The translations under genes and the position numbers were made by a program. A DNA stretch of 64,000 nucleotides from Brenneria izbisi (lineage in GTDB: Bacteria; Pseudomonadota; Gammaproteobacteria; Enterobacterales; Enterobacteriaceae), in the NCBI RefSeq assembly GCF_025840185.1, contig NZ_JAMPJU010000003.1:326960-390959 (forward strand), given 5' to 3'. Shown in pieces: positions 43,948 to 54,395 of this stretch (positions are counted from its first letter, which is position 1; every line of letters begins with the position of its first letter). Under the pieces are notes generated by a model. It was not told the origin of the DNA. It did no database searches and worked only from the letters and a program-made list of their open reading frames with translations.

Positions 43948-44856
43948 ATGGACGAGAAACGACTCACTCATTTACAGCAACTCGAAGCTGAGAGCATCCA
44001 CATCATTCGTGAGGTGGCGGCGGAGTTCAGCAACCCGGTGATGATGTATTCCATCGGCAAAGATTCCTCAGTCATGCTGCATCTGGCGCGTAAAGCGTTT
44101 TATCCGGGATCGCTGCCGTTCCCACTGCTGCATGTGGATACCGGCTGGAAATTCCGTGAAATGTACGCGTTCCGCGACCGGACAGCCAAAGCCTATGGTT
44201 GCGAGTTGTTGGTGCATCGTAATCCGCAGGGCGAGGCGCTCGGCATTAACCCGTTTATCCACGGCAGCGCCAAGCATACCGATATCATGAAAACCGAGGG
44301 ATTGAAGCAGGCGCTGGATAAATATGGTTTCGATGCCGCATTCGGCGGCGCCCGGCGTGATGAAGAGAAATCCCGCGCTAAAGAACGGATTTATTCCTTC
44401 CGCGATCGTTTTCATCGCTGGGACCCGAAAAGCCAGCGCCCCGAACTGTGGCATAACTACAACGGCCAAATCAACAAGGGCGAAAGCATTCGCGTTTTCC
44501 CGTTGTCCAACTGGACCGAACTGGATATCTGGCAATACATCTATCTGGAAAATATCGACATTGTGCCGCTTTATCTGGCGGCGATGCGCCCGGTGCTGGA
44601 ACGTGACGGCATGCTGCTGATGGTGGATGACGATCGTATCGATCTGCAACCGGGCGAAGTGATTAAACAACGGATGGTGCGTTTCCGCACCCTGGGGTGC
44701 TGGCCGTTGACCGGCGCGGTGGAATCCAACGCGCAAACGCTGCCGGAGATCATTGAAGAGATGCTGATTTCCACCACCAGTGAGCGTCAGGGACGAATGA
44801 TCGACCGCGATCAGGCCGGTTCGATGGAATTGAAAAAGCGTCAAGGGTATTTCTGA
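43948..44856 (+). CDS. cysD: Sulfate adenylyltransferase subunit 2
   Basis: With CysN activates sulfate to APS. The 302 residues include the PP-loop [16 protein letters not shown] and the conserved [16 protein letters not shown]. Of two nearby ATGs (43942, 43948), the second is chosen because TAAGGA sits 6-7 bases before it, and homologues begin MD. It starts 9 bp after cysG and is followed by cysN 11 bp later. Confidence 0.97.
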   Translation: MDEKRLTHLQQLEAESIHIIREVAAEFSNPVMMYSIGKDSSVMLHLARKAFYPGSLPFPLLHVDTGWKFREMYAFRDRTAKAYGCELLVHRNPQGEALGINPFIHGSAKHTDIMKTEGLKQALDKYGFDAAFGGARRDEEKSRAKERIYSFRDRFHRWDPKSQRPELWHNYNGQINKGESIRVFPLSNWTELDIWQYIYLENIDIVPLYLAAMRPVLERDGMLLMVDDDRIDLQPGEVIKQRMVRFRTLGCWPLTGAVESNAQTLPEIIEEMLISTTSERQGRMIDRDQAGSMELKKRQGYF

Positions 44857-44867
44857 GGAGCCGTTGC

Positions 44868-46328
44868 ATGAACTCGTTTGTGGAAAAAGATGCAGAGATA
44901 AAAGAGAGCGCAATCGCGAAACAGATCGCCGAGCAAGGCGGTGTAGAAGCCTATCTGCACGCGCAACAAGATAAAACCCTGTTGCGTTTTCTGACCTGCG
45001 GCAGCGTCGACGATGGTAAAAGCACCCTCATTGGCCGTTTGCTGCACGATACCCGTCAGATTTATGAAGATCAGTTAACCACGTTGCACAGCGACAGCAA
45101 GCGTCTGGGAACGCAGGGTGAGAAGCTGGATCTGGCGTTGCTGGTGGATGGCCTTCAGGCTGAGCGTGAGCAGGGCATCACTATTGATGTGGCGTACCGT
45201 TACTTCTCCACGGAAAAGCGTAAATTCATTATTGCCGATACGCCGGGGCATGAGCAGTACACCCGCAATATGGCGACCGGAGCATCGACCTGTGAACTGG
45301 CGATCCTGCTGATCGATGCGCGTAAAGGCGTGCTGGATCAGACCCGCCGTCACAGTTTTATCGCCACCTTGTTGGGCATTCGTCATCTGGTGGTGGCGGT
45401 GAATAAAATGGATCTGGTGGATTACCAGCAAACGGTATTCGAACAGTTTAAACAGGATTATCTGGATTTCGCCCAGCAACTCCCGGCTGACCTGAATATT
45501 ACCTTTGTGCCGATTTCCGCGCTGGATGGCGACAACGTCGCGACGCCAGCCGGCACCATGAGTTGGTATAGTGGGCCAACACTGCTGGATGTGCTGGAAA
45601 CCGTGAATGTGGCGCAGCGTAGTCTGACGCTGCCGATGCGTTTCCCGGTTCAGTACGTGAACCGGCCTAATCTGGATTTCCGGGGCTATGCGGGAACGCT
45701 GGCATCAGGTGTCGTCCGTGTCGGTCAGCGGATAAAAGCGCTGCCTTCCGGTATCGAATCGACCATTAGCCGGATCGTGACTTTTGATGGCGATCGGCAA
45801 CAAGCGCAGGCGGGCGAAGCCATTACCCTGGTGCTGGCCGACGAAATTGATATCAGCCGCGGCGATCTGCTGGTGGACGGCGGCGAAACCCTGAGTACGG
45901 TGCGCAATGCCCTGGTGGATGTAGTGTGGATGGCGGAACAGCCGCTGGTGCCGGGACAAAGCTACGATATCAAGATTAGCGGTAAGAAAACGCGCGCCAG
46001 AGTTGAGAACATTCAGTATCAGGTGGAGATCAACTCGCTGACGCAGCGCGTCGCGGAGAATCTGCCGCTGAATGGGATCGGGCTGGTTGAACTGGCGTTT
46101 GATGAGTCGATGGTACTGGACAATTATCAGCAAAACCATGTTACCGGCGGCATGATATTTATCGATCGTCTGACGAATGTCACCGTCGGCGCGGGGCTGG
46201 TAAGAGAGCCGGTTGAACAGGTTTATCAGGAGCCCGGCGCCTATAGCGCATTTGAACTGGAACTGAATGCGCTGGTTCGTCGTCATTTCCCACATTGGGG
46301 CGCCCGTGATTTGCTGGGGGGGAAATAA
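44868..46328 (+). CDS. cysN: Sulfate adenylyltransferase subunit 1 (GTPase)
   Basis: GTPase subunit that drives APS formation. The 486 residues have the EF-Tu-type G motifs: P-loop [22 protein letters not shown], and NKMDLVDY, followed by two beta-barrel domains. GAGGAG precedes the ATG. It ends 1 bp before the cysC GTG start. There is no fused kinase domain at the C terminus (the NodQ-type fusion is absent), consistent with separate cysC. Confidence 0.97.
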   Translation: MNSFVEKDAEIKESAIAKQIAEQGGVEAYLHAQQDKTLLRFLTCGSVDDGKSTLIGRLLHDTRQIYEDQLTTLHSDSKRLGTQGEKLDLALLVDGLQAEREQGITIDVAYRYFSTEKRKFIIADTPGHEQYTRNMATGASTCELAILLIDARKGVLDQTRRHSFIATLLGIRHLVVAVNKMDLVDYQQTVFEQFKQDYLDFAQQLPADLNITFVPISALDGDNVATPAGTMSWYSGPTLLDVLETVNVAQRSLTLPMRFPVQYVNRPNLDFRGYAGTLASGVVRVGQRIKALPSGIESTISRIVTFDGDRQQAQAGEAITLVLADEIDISRGDLLVDGGETLSTVRNALVDVVWMAEQPLVPGQSYDIKISGKKTRARVENIQYQVEINSLTQRVAENLPLNGIGLVELAFDESMVLDNYQQNHVTGGMIFIDRLTNVTVGAGLVREPVEQVYQEPGAYSAFELELNALVRRHFPHWGARDLLGGK

Positions 46329-46329
46329 C

Positions 46330-46950
46330 GTGTCCTCAGGTCATCCAGCTTCTGCCGACGAGAATATCGTCTGGCACTCGCATGCCGTATCGCGTCAGGC
46401 GCGCGAGCGATTGCACGGACATCGGGGCGTCGTGCTCTGGTTTACCGGGCTTTCCGGTTCCGGTAAATCCACGCTGGCGGGCGCATTGGAGCAGGCGTTG
46501 CATCAGCAAGGGGTAAGCACTTACCTGTTGGATGGCGATAACGTCCGGCATGGATTATGTGGTGATTTGGGATTCAGCGATGATGATCGGCGGGAGAATA
46601 TCCGCCGTGTCGGTGAAGTCGCCAAACTGATGGTAGACGCCGGGTTGGTGGTACTGACCGCGTTTATTTCTCCTCATCGCGCCGAGCGTCAAATAGTGCG
46701 GGATTTGCTGGATGAAGGGCAGTTTATCGAAGTGTTCGTCGATACGCCGTTGGCGGTTTGCGAAGCACGTGATCCCAAAGGGTTGTACAAGAAAGCGCGC
46801 GCGGGCGAACTGCGTAATTTCACTGGGATCGATGCGGTTTATGAAGCGCCGCAAACACCTGATATTCATCTGAATGGCGAACAATTAGTAACAAATTTGA
46901 CGGGGCGATTGTTAGATCTGTTGCGTGGTCGAGCTATTATCAAACTCTGA
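46330..46950 (+). CDS. cysC: Adenylyl-sulfate kinase
   Basis: Phosphorylates APS to PAPS, the substrate of CysH. The 206 residues include Walker [20 protein letters not shown] and the active-site Ser in FISPHRAER. The start is the GTG at 46330 with GGGGGGAAA upstream; the ATG-less upstream extension overlaps cysN and does not resemble CysC. Third gene of the cysDNC block. Confidence 0.95.
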   Translation: MSSGHPASADENIVWHSHAVSRQARERLHGHRGVVLWFTGLSGSGKSTLAGALEQALHQQGVSTYLLDGDNVRHGLCGDLGFSDDDRRENIRRVGEVAKLMVDAGLVVLTAFISPHRAERQIVRDLLDEGQFIEVFVDTPLAVCEARDPKGLYKKARAGELRNFTGIDAVYEAPQTPDIHLNGEQLVTNLTGRLLDLLRGRAIIKL

Positions 46951-47012
46951 TGTTCACGCCAATATCGCGTTTTGCCGCGTGGTGCGTGAGAGTTGCAGGA
47001 GAGTAAAAGATA

Positions 47013-47345
47013 ATGCCAAATGCCAGTCAGCTGACCATAAGCAAAACCAAATCGCTTCGTGACGACGAAGAGTATGTCACGCATCCTTTTATGGGGGCGG
47101 TGGCTGGTTTCTCTTTCTACTGGCTGGCCTTTACGCTTCCTTTTCTGGTATACGGTTCCAATGCCACGTTTTTCTTTATGCTTTACACTTGGCCTTTTTT
47201 TCTGGCTCTGATGCCGTTATCTATCCTGATGGGCGTGGGATTCAGTTATGCGCTGGATGGCAGCGCATTCTATACGCTGTTTGCCACAGGATTGTCAGTG
47301 GTATGCCTGTTCTGGCTGCTTTTCTCTTTTCTCAGCGGTTGGTGA
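47013..47345 (+). CDS. ygbE: DUF3561 inner-membrane protein YgbE
   Basis: A 110-residue protein with about three hydrophobic helices (~30-50, ~54-82, ~85-108) after a polar N-terminal tail. The central LVYGSNATFFFMLYTWPFFL matches E. coli YgbE. Function is unknown; it is found between cysC and ftsB in enterics. GGAGAG precedes the ATG. Here the next gene is not ftsB but a three-gene insertion. Confidence 0.88.
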   Translation: MPNASQLTISKTKSLRDDEEYVTHPFMGAVAGFSFYWLAFTLPFLVYGSNATFFFMLYTWPFFLALMPLSILMGVGFSYALDGSAFYTLFATGLSVVCLFWLLFSFLSGW

Positions 47346-47513
47346 GTGATCAGCAATCCCTCCTTATTTCCCGATAAAACCAAAACTATTCATGCTGCCA
47401 ACAGCCTATTAGAAACATACTGTTTGTAATGATGAATCATTTTGGTCATTTATCCTTCCCTGAATCAAATTTAATCTAAGATTTCTGTAATGCCTTAAGC
47501 AAAGAGGTTTCTT

Positions 47514-48140
47514 ATGAAGATCGCTGTGATTGGGACAGGTAATATTGGTACGGCTTACGCTCGCGCATTGGCGGAGGCGAAATTTGACGTCGTAATCGGA
47601 CATCGTGATCCGAGCAAGGCCGCGGTATTAGCTCAGGAGATCGGCTCTCAGACGGAAGGCGGCGGCATTGCGGCTGCGTTAAAACTCGCCGATATCGCAA
47701 TTCTGGCGCTGCCGTATCCAGCCGTCACTGAGATTCTATCCGAAGCCGGCGACCTGGCCGGTAAAGTGCTGGTGGATGTGAGCAATCCGGTGAGCGCTGA
47801 CTTCCAGGATCTGGTGGTAGGCTTGACGACATCCGCCGCCGAACAGATCCAGGCCGCCGCGCCGACTGCGCGCGTGGTCAAGGCGTTCAATACCATTTTC
47901 GCCGGTCTGGTTTCAGCCGAGGCGCGCGCAGGTAAATCGTTGCAGGTGTTTGTTGCGGGTGATGACGCCGCCGCCAACACGCAAGTGAGCGAACTGGCTG
48001 AGAAGCTGGGTTTCGTTGCGGTCAATGCGGGGCCGTTGCGCAACAGCCGCTTCCTTGAACCGGTCGGGATGATGAACATCCAATTCGGCTTCTTCCTCGG
48101 TGCCGGTCCAACCACCGCGCCATCGTGGGCGCATGCCTGA
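47514..48140 (+). CDS. NAD(P)-binding F420-reductase-like oxidoreductase
   Basis: The 208-residue protein begins with a Rossmann motif (KIAVIGTGNIGTAYARAL) and HRDPSK, which favours NADP(H) by its basic residues. It belongs to the NADPH-dependent F420 reductase-like/ProC-type N-terminal family (COG2085). Enterobacteria lack F420, so another substrate, perhaps flavin or quinone, is more likely. The conserved VVKAFNTIFAGL segment of this family is present. AGAGG precedes the ATG. First gene of the island inserted between ygbE and ftsB; relation to the two secreted proteins downstream is unclear. Confidence 0.75.
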   Translation: MKIAVIGTGNIGTAYARALAEAKFDVVIGHRDPSKAAVLAQEIGSQTEGGGIAAALKLADIAILALPYPAVTEILSEAGDLAGKVLVDVSNPVSADFQDLVVGLTTSAAEQIQAAAPTARVVKAFNTIFAGLVSAEARAGKSLQVFVAGDDAAANTQVSELAEKLGFVAVNAGPLRNSRFLEPVGMMNIQFGFFLGAGPTTAPSWAHA

Positions 48141-48196
48141 ACCCGTATCAGGACGCGCTCGTGGGCGCGTTCGTCTTCTAGCAGGAAAACACCGAC

Positions 48197-49900
48197 ATGT
48201 TGACACGTTTGATGCTTGGACTGAGTCTTGTTCTGGCCACGTCCACCGCGCTTGCCGAACCAGCGCTTAAAGTACTCGGCAAGGATTACACTTTCCCCAA
48301 TCGTCTCGAAGGATTGCCGGGCAAGCTTTCCGATTTTCCAGGGCTTGAAATCAATCGCTTTACCACCAGCGACGGCGTGGAACTGGCTTATTGGGAAGCC
48401 GGTCAGGGCAAGCCGCTGATATTTATTCCAGGTTGGTCGGCTAACGGCGCCGAATACGTCAACTTATTGTACTTACTGAGCCGCAACTATCATGTCTATG
48501 TGATCGACCCGCGCAATCAGGGGTTATCGCAACGTGTTGAACACGGCGGACGCATCGCACGTTTCGCCATGGATTTAAAAGAGTTCGGCGATCACCTCGG
48601 TTTGAAAAAGGCTGACTACGCCGGTTGGTCGATGGGGGCCGCGGTGTTATGGAGCTACATTGATCTGTTCGGCACCGACAGCATCAACAAAGCCGTTTTC
48701 GTCGATGAACCGATCTCGATCTACTCGCATGATGACTGGAGCGAGCAGGAGCGTCTCGATGCTGGCGGCACCACCACCTCGCCTGAACGTATGGTCGCCG
48801 GTTTTACGCAGGGAGCGCCGCTCAACAAGCTGATCACCGATCTGCTGCCGGTACAACGCTCCACGCTCAAGGATTCGCCTTACTACGTGAACTCCTCCTC
48901 CTTCGCCAGTACTTTCGTCAAGAATGATCCGCAAGCATTGGGTCGGGTGCTGTTCGATCACATCACCAATGACTGGCGTGACGTCATCAGGCATAAGATC
49001 GACATCCCGGTGGCGATTTTCTCCGGCGAGGAAAGCAACAACCTGCCGAGCCAGCGGTGGATGCAAAAAACCATCCCAGGATCGAAACTTTTCGTCTATT
49101 CAAAAGCGGAGCAGGGCGATCACTTCCTGATGTTCAAGAATCCATTCAAATTTGTCGCCGATCTCCGCGCCTTTCTGGACGGAGCATCTAAGGAGACGAA
49201 AATGCATGATGACAGCGCTGCTCAGAAACGCGCCGCCAGCCAGACTCGTTCTGCGTCATCCGTATCGCTACGTACGGATGTCATCGACTCTTATCGCCTC
49301 TCCGGGGTAACGCTGCGCCCGTCGACTTATCAGGGCAGCGCGGCATTCGAACTGCGTATGCCGTCCTCGGCTTATCAGGATCCAGCCCGCGAGCAACTCA
49401 GCGACCGGGACTTCATGGCGTGGTTGCCGGCCGATTTTCAGGACGGCACAATTGAGGTGGATGTCGCAAGCGACCTAGCCCCGGACGCGCCCGCCTATGC
49501 CAGAGGCTTTATTGGGCTGACCTTCCGTATTGACGAGAAAGGTCGATTTGAAAGTATTTACCTGCGCCCAACGAACAGCACTGTCGATGACCCGGTGCGG
49601 CGCCAGCGTAGCGTCCAGTATGTCGCCTACCCTGATTTCCGCTTCAGTCGCCTGCGTGAAGAGGCGCCTGGCAAGTATGAAACCTACGCCGACATCGCGC
49701 TTGGCCGATGGATCCATATGAAGTTGGTCGTAAAGGGAAGCGAAGCTCGTTTGTATCTGGATAAGCAAGCGGAGCCGGTACTGGTGGTGAATGATCTGAA
49801 ATTTGGCGCGGCACAGAAGGGCGGCGTCGGCGTCTGGCTGGAGTCCGGCACTATCGGTCACTTCCGCAACCTGAAGGTGACGCCAGCGGAGATAAAATAA
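48197..49900 (+). CDS. Secreted alpha/beta hydrolase with C-terminal jelly-roll-like region
   Basis: A 567-residue exported protein. The signal peptide covers ~1-20 with a probable cut at ALA|EP. An alpha/beta hydrolase follows (~50-335): oxyanion region IPGWSANG, nucleophile Ser145 in GWSMGA and catalytic His309 in QGDHF; an acid is likely near Glu278-279. After a polar linker (~335-355), residues ~355-567 form a beta-rich region with a LamG/concanavalin-like look (GTIEVDVASDL, GRWIHMKLVV, ARLYLDKQAEPVL, GGVGVWLESGTIGHFRNLKV). The hydrolase-jelly-roll fusion is unusual. Substrate unknown; binding of a carbohydrate or surface by the C-terminal part is inference. Confidence 0.72.
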   Translation: MLTRLMLGLSLVLATSTALAEPALKVLGKDYTFPNRLEGLPGKLSDFPGLEINRFTTSDGVELAYWEAGQGKPLIFIPGWSANGAEYVNLLYLLSRNYHVYVIDPRNQGLSQRVEHGGRIARFAMDLKEFGDHLGLKKADYAGWSMGAAVLWSYIDLFGTDSINKAVFVDEPISIYSHDDWSEQERLDAGGTTTSPERMVAGFTQGAPLNKLITDLLPVQRSTLKDSPYYVNSSSFASTFVKNDPQALGRVLFDHITNDWRDVIRHKIDIPVAIFSGEESNNLPSQRWMQKTIPGSKLFVYSKAEQGDHFLMFKNPFKFVADLRAFLDGASKETKMHDDSAAQKRAASQTRSASSVSLRTDVIDSYRLSGVTLRPSTYQGSAAFELRMPSSAYQDPAREQLSDRDFMAWLPADFQDGTIEVDVASDLAPDAPAYARGFIGLTFRIDEKGRFESIYLRPTNSTVDDPVRRQRSVQYVAYPDFRFSRLREEAPGKYETYADIALGRWIHMKLVVKGSEARLYLDKQAEPVLVVNDLKFGAAQKGGVGVWLESGTIGHFRNLKVTPAEIK

Positions 49901-49909
49901 TACGTAAAG

Positions 49910-49937
49910 GCGTTCACGGAGATCAATCCGTGAACGC
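49910..49937 (+). other. Hairpin after the secreted hydrolase gene
   Basis: Perfect 11-bp stem GCGTTCACGGA / TCCGTGAACGC with a GATCAA loop, 9 bases after the stop. No T-run follows, so it is either a weak terminator or an mRNA-stabilising structure between two co-oriented genes. Confidence 0.55.
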
Positions 49938-50044
49938 GGTGGATCGTTCAACGCCCTTTAATTCACAACCGCCGTCAAAATCCGCTATCCATTAACTGGC
50001 GCTATACGCCGCAGATTTTCCCGTCAAGACAAAGGAGCCAATCC

Positions 50045-51316
50045 ATGAAACATAGACTATCCACCAGCCTTGCCGTCGCAATTGCCGCGTTGTCCTGTCA
50101 GGCCTATGCCCTGGAGCGTCCTGCAAAGACCTATGTTGACGTCACCACAACACATGTTCCTGTCGGCCCTGATATGCACGCCGTCGATGCGACCATGATC
50201 GACGTCGATAAGGATGGGGATCTGGATGTGGTCGTTGCGGTCGAGCGCGGCCCCAACGCGCTGTATGTCAATGACGGCAAGGGACAGCTTACGTGGAAGC
50301 CTGGTGTATTCGACAGCACACCCCGTGATAATGAGCATGTAAGAGCGGCGGATTTCAACGGCGACGGTCATATGGATCTTATCTTTGTCGCTGAGGACGA
50401 TGAAGTGCATGCGTTGTATTTCGGCGATGGCAAAGGCGGGTTCTCGGACATGAGCGATCGCCTGCCGCGCGGTAGCCAAGGTAATGCCGTCGCGGTGGGC
50501 GATGTTAACGGCGATGGGTTGCCGGACATTGTGGTCGGCAACACGCCGGAAGGCAAGTCTGAGCCTGCCCGCAACTTCCTGTGGCTTAACGATGCCAAGC
50601 GTCCGGGTCACTTTATTGATGTGACGGAAACGCACCTGCCTGCGACGGAAGATCACACTCAGGGCATCGTGTTGGCCGACATGAACGGCGACGGCCATTT
50701 GGATATGGTGATCGCCAACCAGTCGCCTCCGAACCGTCTGCTGTTCAATGACGGCACCGGACGGTTCACGGATGCGACTGAGCGGCTGGAACTTAAGGTG
50801 CCGCTGGAAACCAGGGAAGTCCATGTGTTCGATGCGAACCGCGATGGACAACCGGATATTCTGTTCTTCAACCTCACCAGCAACAATCAGGACTGGGAAA
50901 AAGATCCCCAGACACGTTTGCTTATCAACGACGGCAAGGGCCGTTTCCGGGATGAAACTGAGCGACTGCCGTCGCATCGCTTCTCAAGCTGGGGCGGCAC
51001 CATCGTGGATTTCGATCAGGATGGCGCGCCCGACATTCTGGTGAGCGCTATTCAGGTGCCGGGATTCGTTCCTCTGCAAGTTCGCGGATGGCGCAATGAC
51101 GGGCAGGGTAATTTCAAGGATGTAACCCTTTCCGTTGTGCCCGGCGAGACGGTGGGACGCAGTTGGAGCATGGCGCAAGGCGATCTTGACGGCGACGGGA
51201 AACCGGACATTTTTATCGGCGGCTGGCGCTCTCAGGCGCGTTTACTGCTGACGAACACCGCGATTCTGGAACCATCACGGCCAGCGCCCACGCCGATGGT
51301 GCTGTCGAAGGACTGA
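50045..51316 (+). CDS. Secreted FG-GAP/VCBS beta-propeller protein
   Basis: A 423-residue exported protein: signal peptide ~1-23 (cut near AYA|LE), then seven repeats each carrying a calcium-binding DxDxDGxxD-type loop (DVDKDGDLD, DFNGDGHMD, DVNGDGLPD, DMNGDGHLD, DANRDGQPD, DFDQDGAPD, DLDGDGKPD). Seven repeats fit one closed integrin-like propeller. No catalytic domain or anchor is seen, so binding of a ligand or partner is the likely role. AAAGGAGCC precedes the ATG. It follows the secreted hydrolase by 144 bp on the same strand; the two may act together outside the cytoplasm (inference). Confidence 0.8.
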   Translation: MKHRLSTSLAVAIAALSCQAYALERPAKTYVDVTTTHVPVGPDMHAVDATMIDVDKDGDLDVVVAVERGPNALYVNDGKGQLTWKPGVFDSTPRDNEHVRAADFNGDGHMDLIFVAEDDEVHALYFGDGKGGFSDMSDRLPRGSQGNAVAVGDVNGDGLPDIVVGNTPEGKSEPARNFLWLNDAKRPGHFIDVTETHLPATEDHTQGIVLADMNGDGHLDMVIANQSPPNRLLFNDGTGRFTDATERLELKVPLETREVHVFDANRDGQPDILFFNLTSNNQDWEKDPQTRLLINDGKGRFRDETERLPSHRFSSWGGTIVDFDQDGAPDILVSAIQVPGFVPLQVRGWRNDGQGNFKDVTLSVVPGETVGRSWSMAQGDLDGDGKPDIFIGGWRSQARLLLTNTAILEPSRPAPTPMVLSKD

Positions 51317-51682
51317 TCTCTCTTTAATGACGCCGCGCCCGGTACTGTATGAGCGCTCACTCTCATGGTGAGGATGCTGCCTGAGGGAACTTCAAGACCA
51401 GCAATCCCAATGGCGAGAGATTAACCCATTGGTCGGCCTATGATGCGCGATCCCCGTCGATGACGGTGCTGGATGCCGTGACGAAAATGCAGCGCCGCTC
51501 TCCTCTGATAAATGCCGGTTTTATCCGGCATTCGTTGCCAACAGGGGACGCTTACCGCTTTTTCGAAGGTCAATATGCCTTGTTTTTCCGCCCGCTGAGC
51601 GCGAATCTTGCCATCTGCCGCCTGACAGTGTGGAGTCGGAGCAAAAGTTATGGGATGATTAGGCGGTTTTTCAGGGGGCGGG
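51317..51682. other. Spacer between the propeller gene and ftsB
   Basis: 366 bp with no credible gene; a frame at 51460-51765 overlaps ftsB and has no ribosome site. It holds a hairpin at 51511-51532 and should contain the ftsB promoter. The island's right boundary probably lies here. Confidence 0.5.
51511..51532 (+). other. Hairpin upstream of ftsB
   Basis: Perfect 8-bp stem AATGCCGG / CCGGCATT with a TTTTAT loop and no T-run. Could be a weak terminator or remnant REP-like element. Confidence 0.4.
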
Positions 51683-52009
51683 ATGGGAAAGCTTACGCTG
51701 TTATTATTGATATTGCTCGGCTGGTTTCAGTATTCGCTGTGGCTGGGCAAAAATGGTATTCATGACTATGTGCGGGTAAAGGATGATGTTGTGGCCCAAC
51801 AGGGCAACAATGCCAAACTGAAAGCCCGTAATGAACAACTGTTTGCAGAAATTGACGATCTGAACGGCGGACAGGAAGCGATTGAAGAGCGTGCGCGCAA
51901 TGAACTGAGCATGATTAAGCCCGGTGAGAGCTTCTATCGTCTGGTGCCGGAGTCCAGCCATCGCTCTGCAACCGCCTCGTCCTCCTTACCTGACAACGTA
52001 TCACGCTGA
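51683..52009 (+). CDS. ftsB: Cell division protein FtsB
   Basis: Single-pass inner-membrane divisome protein that links FtsL and FtsQ. The 108 residues have an N-terminal membrane helix (~4-20, [16 protein letters not shown]) and then a coiled coil (~28-70) with [26 protein letters not shown], ending with a periplasmic tail rich in Ser. GGGGGCGGG precedes the ATG. The usual ftsB-ispD-ispF-truD order continues downstream. Confidence 0.95.
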   Translation: MGKLTLLLLILLGWFQYSLWLGKNGIHDYVRVKDDVVAQQGNNAKLKARNEQLFAEIDDLNGGQEAIEERARNELSMIKPGESFYRLVPESSHRSATASSSLPDNVSR

Positions 52010-52012
52010 CAC

Positions 52013-52729
52013 ATGCTAAAACAGAGCGTTTCCCAGCCAGAAATTATCGCGGTCCTGCCTGCTGCCGGTAATGGCAGCCGGATGCACAGCGATCGCCCCA
52101 AGCAGTACCTGACTATCGGCGATAAAACCATTCTTGAACATGCCGTGAACGCGCTGTTATCCCATCCCCGGATTCATCGCGCCATCATTGCTATTAGCCC
52201 TGATGATCTCTCGTTTCATTCATTGCCTATTGCCTGCGATCCGCGCGTCAGCGTGGTGATGGGCGGAAAACAGCGTGCCGATTCCGTATTGGCGGGACTA
52301 CAGGATATCGCGGATACGGCGTGGGTATTGGTGCACGACGCTGCGCGACCGTGTTTGCATCAGGACGATCTGGAACGGTTGCTGAGTCTGGTCGGACGCA
52401 GTGACGTCGGCGGAATTCTTGCCGCGCCGGTGCGTGATACCATGAAACGCGGTTCAGGACAGGTTATCGCGCATACGGTTGAGCGCAACGATCTCTGGCA
52501 TGCATTGACGCCGCAACTGTTTCCGTCCGCATTGCTGAAAACCTGTTTACGTCGAGCCTTAACCGACGGCGTGGCGGTTACCGATGAGGCCTCGGCGCTG
52601 GAATATTGTGGCTATCGCCCACAGATTATCAGCGGTCGGGCTGATAATATTAAAGTCACCCGCCCGGAAGATTTGGCATTGGCTGCGTTTTATTTAACGA
52701 ATTTGCACCACAATCATCCGATTGGATAA
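52013..52729 (+). CDS. ispD: 2-C-methyl-D-erythritol 4-phosphate cytidylyltransferase
   Basis: Third step of the MEP isoprenoid pathway, CTP plus MEP to CDP-ME. The 238 residues have the Gly-rich CTP-binding loop [26 protein letters not shown], the VHDAARPC segment and [13 protein letters not shown]. It starts 3 bp after ftsB, so translation is probably coupled. A short duplication surrounds its stop codon. Confidence 0.96.
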   Translation: MLKQSVSQPEIIAVLPAAGNGSRMHSDRPKQYLTIGDKTILEHAVNALLSHPRIHRAIIAISPDDLSFHSLPIACDPRVSVVMGGKQRADSVLAGLQDIADTAWVLVHDAARPCLHQDDLERLLSLVGRSDVGGILAAPVRDTMKRGSGQVIAHTVERNDLWHALTPQLFPSALLKTCLRRALTDGVAVTDEASALEYCGYRPQIISGRADNIKVTRPEDLALAAFYLTNLHHNHPIG

Positions 52730-52749
52730 ACATAAATTGGATAAACACA
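52720..52749 (+). repeat. 15-bp tandem duplication over the ispD stop
   Basis: ATTGGATAAACATAA is followed directly by ATTGGATAAACACAA. The first copy encodes the last two IspD residues and stop; the second is untranslated spacer before ispF. Looks like a recent slippage duplication. Confidence 0.75.
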
Positions 52750-52764
52750 ATAAGGAGTGCACGC

Positions 52765-53262
52765 ATGCGTATCGGTCATGGTTTTGATGTTCATAAATTC
52801 GGCGGAGAAGGTCCGCTGGTGATCGGTGGGGTGCGTATTCCTTATTCTCAGGGATTACTGGCGCATTCTGATGGCGATGTGGTGTTGCACGCGGTGACGG
52901 ATGCCTTGTTGGGCGCGGCGGCGTTGGGCGACATCGGTAAATTGTTCCCGGATACTGACTTGGCATTTAAAGGCGCCGACAGCCGGGGATTATTGCGGGA
53001 AGCGTGGCGGCGAATTAATGAGAAGGGCTACCGTCTGGGAAACCTGGATGTCACGATTATTGCTCAAGCGCCGAAAATGGCGCCGCATATTCCGCAAATG
53101 CGCGTTAATCTGGCCGAAGATCTGCAATGCCATATGGATGACGTGAACGTTAAGGCTACCACCACAGAACAGTTGGGATTTACCGGTCGAGGCGAGGGGA
53201 TTGCCTGCGAAGCCGTGGCGCTGCTGGTCAAAAATGAAGCGGGTGAAATTGTCGCATGGTGA
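52765..53262 (+). CDS. ispF: 2-C-methyl-D-erythritol 2,4-cyclodiphosphate synthase
   Basis: Cyclises CDP-ME 2-phosphate in the MEP pathway. The 165 residues begin [13 protein letters not shown] with the zinc Asp and His, then [12 protein letters not shown] with the third zinc His, and end with the substrate-binding [25 protein letters not shown] precedes the ATG. Paired with ispD, as in enterics. Confidence 0.97.
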   Translation: MRIGHGFDVHKFGGEGPLVIGGVRIPYSQGLLAHSDGDVVLHAVTDALLGAAALGDIGKLFPDTDLAFKGADSRGLLREAWRRINEKGYRLGNLDVTIIAQAPKMAPHIPQMRVNLAEDLQCHMDDVNVKATTTEQLGFTGRGEGIACEAVALLVKNEAGEIVAW

Positions 53263-53272
53263 GTTTTCTCAG

Positions 53273-54328
53273 ATGATAACAATGGATAACAGCAATGCGC
53301 TAACCTGGCTGCATGGCGAGCCGCAGGCATCAGGAATACTGAAATCCCGCGTGGAAGATTTCAGCGTTATCGAAGATTTGGGATTTAAGCCTGATGGCGA
53401 CGGCGAGCATATTCTGGTTCGTATTCGCAAGCGCGGTTGCAATACGCAGTTTGTGGCTGACGCGTTGGCGAAATTTTGTCGTCTGCCGCAACGCGCAGTG
53501 AGTTACGCCGGTTTGAAAGATCGTCATGCGGTTACCGAACAATGGTTTTGCCTGCACATTCCCGGTAAGACATCACCTGATGTGAGCGCATTCGAATTGC
53601 AAGGGTGCGAGGTGCTTGAATTTGCACGTCATCGCCGTAAATTGCGTATTGGCGCGCTGCAAGGTAATGATTTTTCGCTGGTGTTGCGCCAGATAAGCGA
53701 TCGCGATGCGGTGGAATGCCGGTTACAGCAGATTACCGAACAGGGCGTGCCGAACTATTTTGGCAGCCAGCGATTCGGCAAAGGCGGGAATAATCTCGAA
53801 CAGGCGCGGCTATGGGCGAATAATGACATTCGGGTAAAAGAGCGTAACAAACGCAGCTTTTATCTTTCCGCCAGCCGTAGCGCGTTGTTTAATCAGGTCG
53901 CCAGCGCCAGGCTTAGCCAACAGCAGGCGAAAACCGTGTTATCTGGCGATGCATTACAATTAACCGGCCGCGGAAGCTGGTTTGTCGCCAGACAGGATGA
54001 ACTGGCGGATTTACAGGCAAGGGTTGATGCGGGCGAACTTCAGATCACCGCGCCATTGCCCGGCGACGGCGCGTTTGGTTCGCAGGAGGACGCGCTGGCC
54101 TTTGAGCAGCAGAGTCTGGGCGGGCAGGAAACGTTGTTGTCGTTATTGCGGCGTGAACGGGTTGAACCCGCTCGGCGCGCGATCCTGTTGTATCCGCAGC
54201 GTATGGGCTGGAACTGGCTGGATGACAGTGCGGTTGAACTGACATTCTGGTTGCCGGCTGGCAGTTTCGCGACCAGCGTGGTGCGTGAAATTATCAACTT
54301 GCAGCAGGACACGGATAGCATTGCCTGA
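53273..54328 (+). CDS. truD: tRNA pseudouridine(13) synthase
   Basis: Isomerises U13 in tRNA-Glu. The 351 residues carry the catalytic Asp in [13 protein letters not shown], the family motif [16 protein letters not shown], and [12 protein letters not shown]. An ATG at 53282 would give 348 residues and matches the E. coli N-terminal length equally well; the frame is also open upstream into ispF. The stop TGA overlaps an ATG (TGATG) in the place where surE would begin, but the frame from that ATG ends after 12 codons and does not look like SurE. Confidence 0.94.
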   Translation: MITMDNSNALTWLHGEPQASGILKSRVEDFSVIEDLGFKPDGDGEHILVRIRKRGCNTQFVADALAKFCRLPQRAVSYAGLKDRHAVTEQWFCLHIPGKTSPDVSAFELQGCEVLEFARHRRKLRIGALQGNDFSLVLRQISDRDAVECRLQQITEQGVPNYFGSQRFGKGGNNLEQARLWANNDIRVKERNKRSFYLSASRSALFNQVASARLSQQQAKTVLSGDALQLTGRGSWFVARQDELADLQARVDAGELQITAPLPGDGAFGSQEDALAFEQQSLGGQETLLSLLRRERVEPARRAILLYPQRMGWNWLDDSAVELTFWLPAGSFATSVVREIINLQQDTDSIA

Positions 54329-54395
54329 TGCATTGCGGTTTATTTTTCTTGATCGGGTATCTTTAACGATGATGATGGTAGCTGCAATTTTTACC

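Noticed and set aside
51460..51765. 101-codon frame overlapping ftsB
   Set aside because: Overlaps a secure gene in another frame and lacks start signals.
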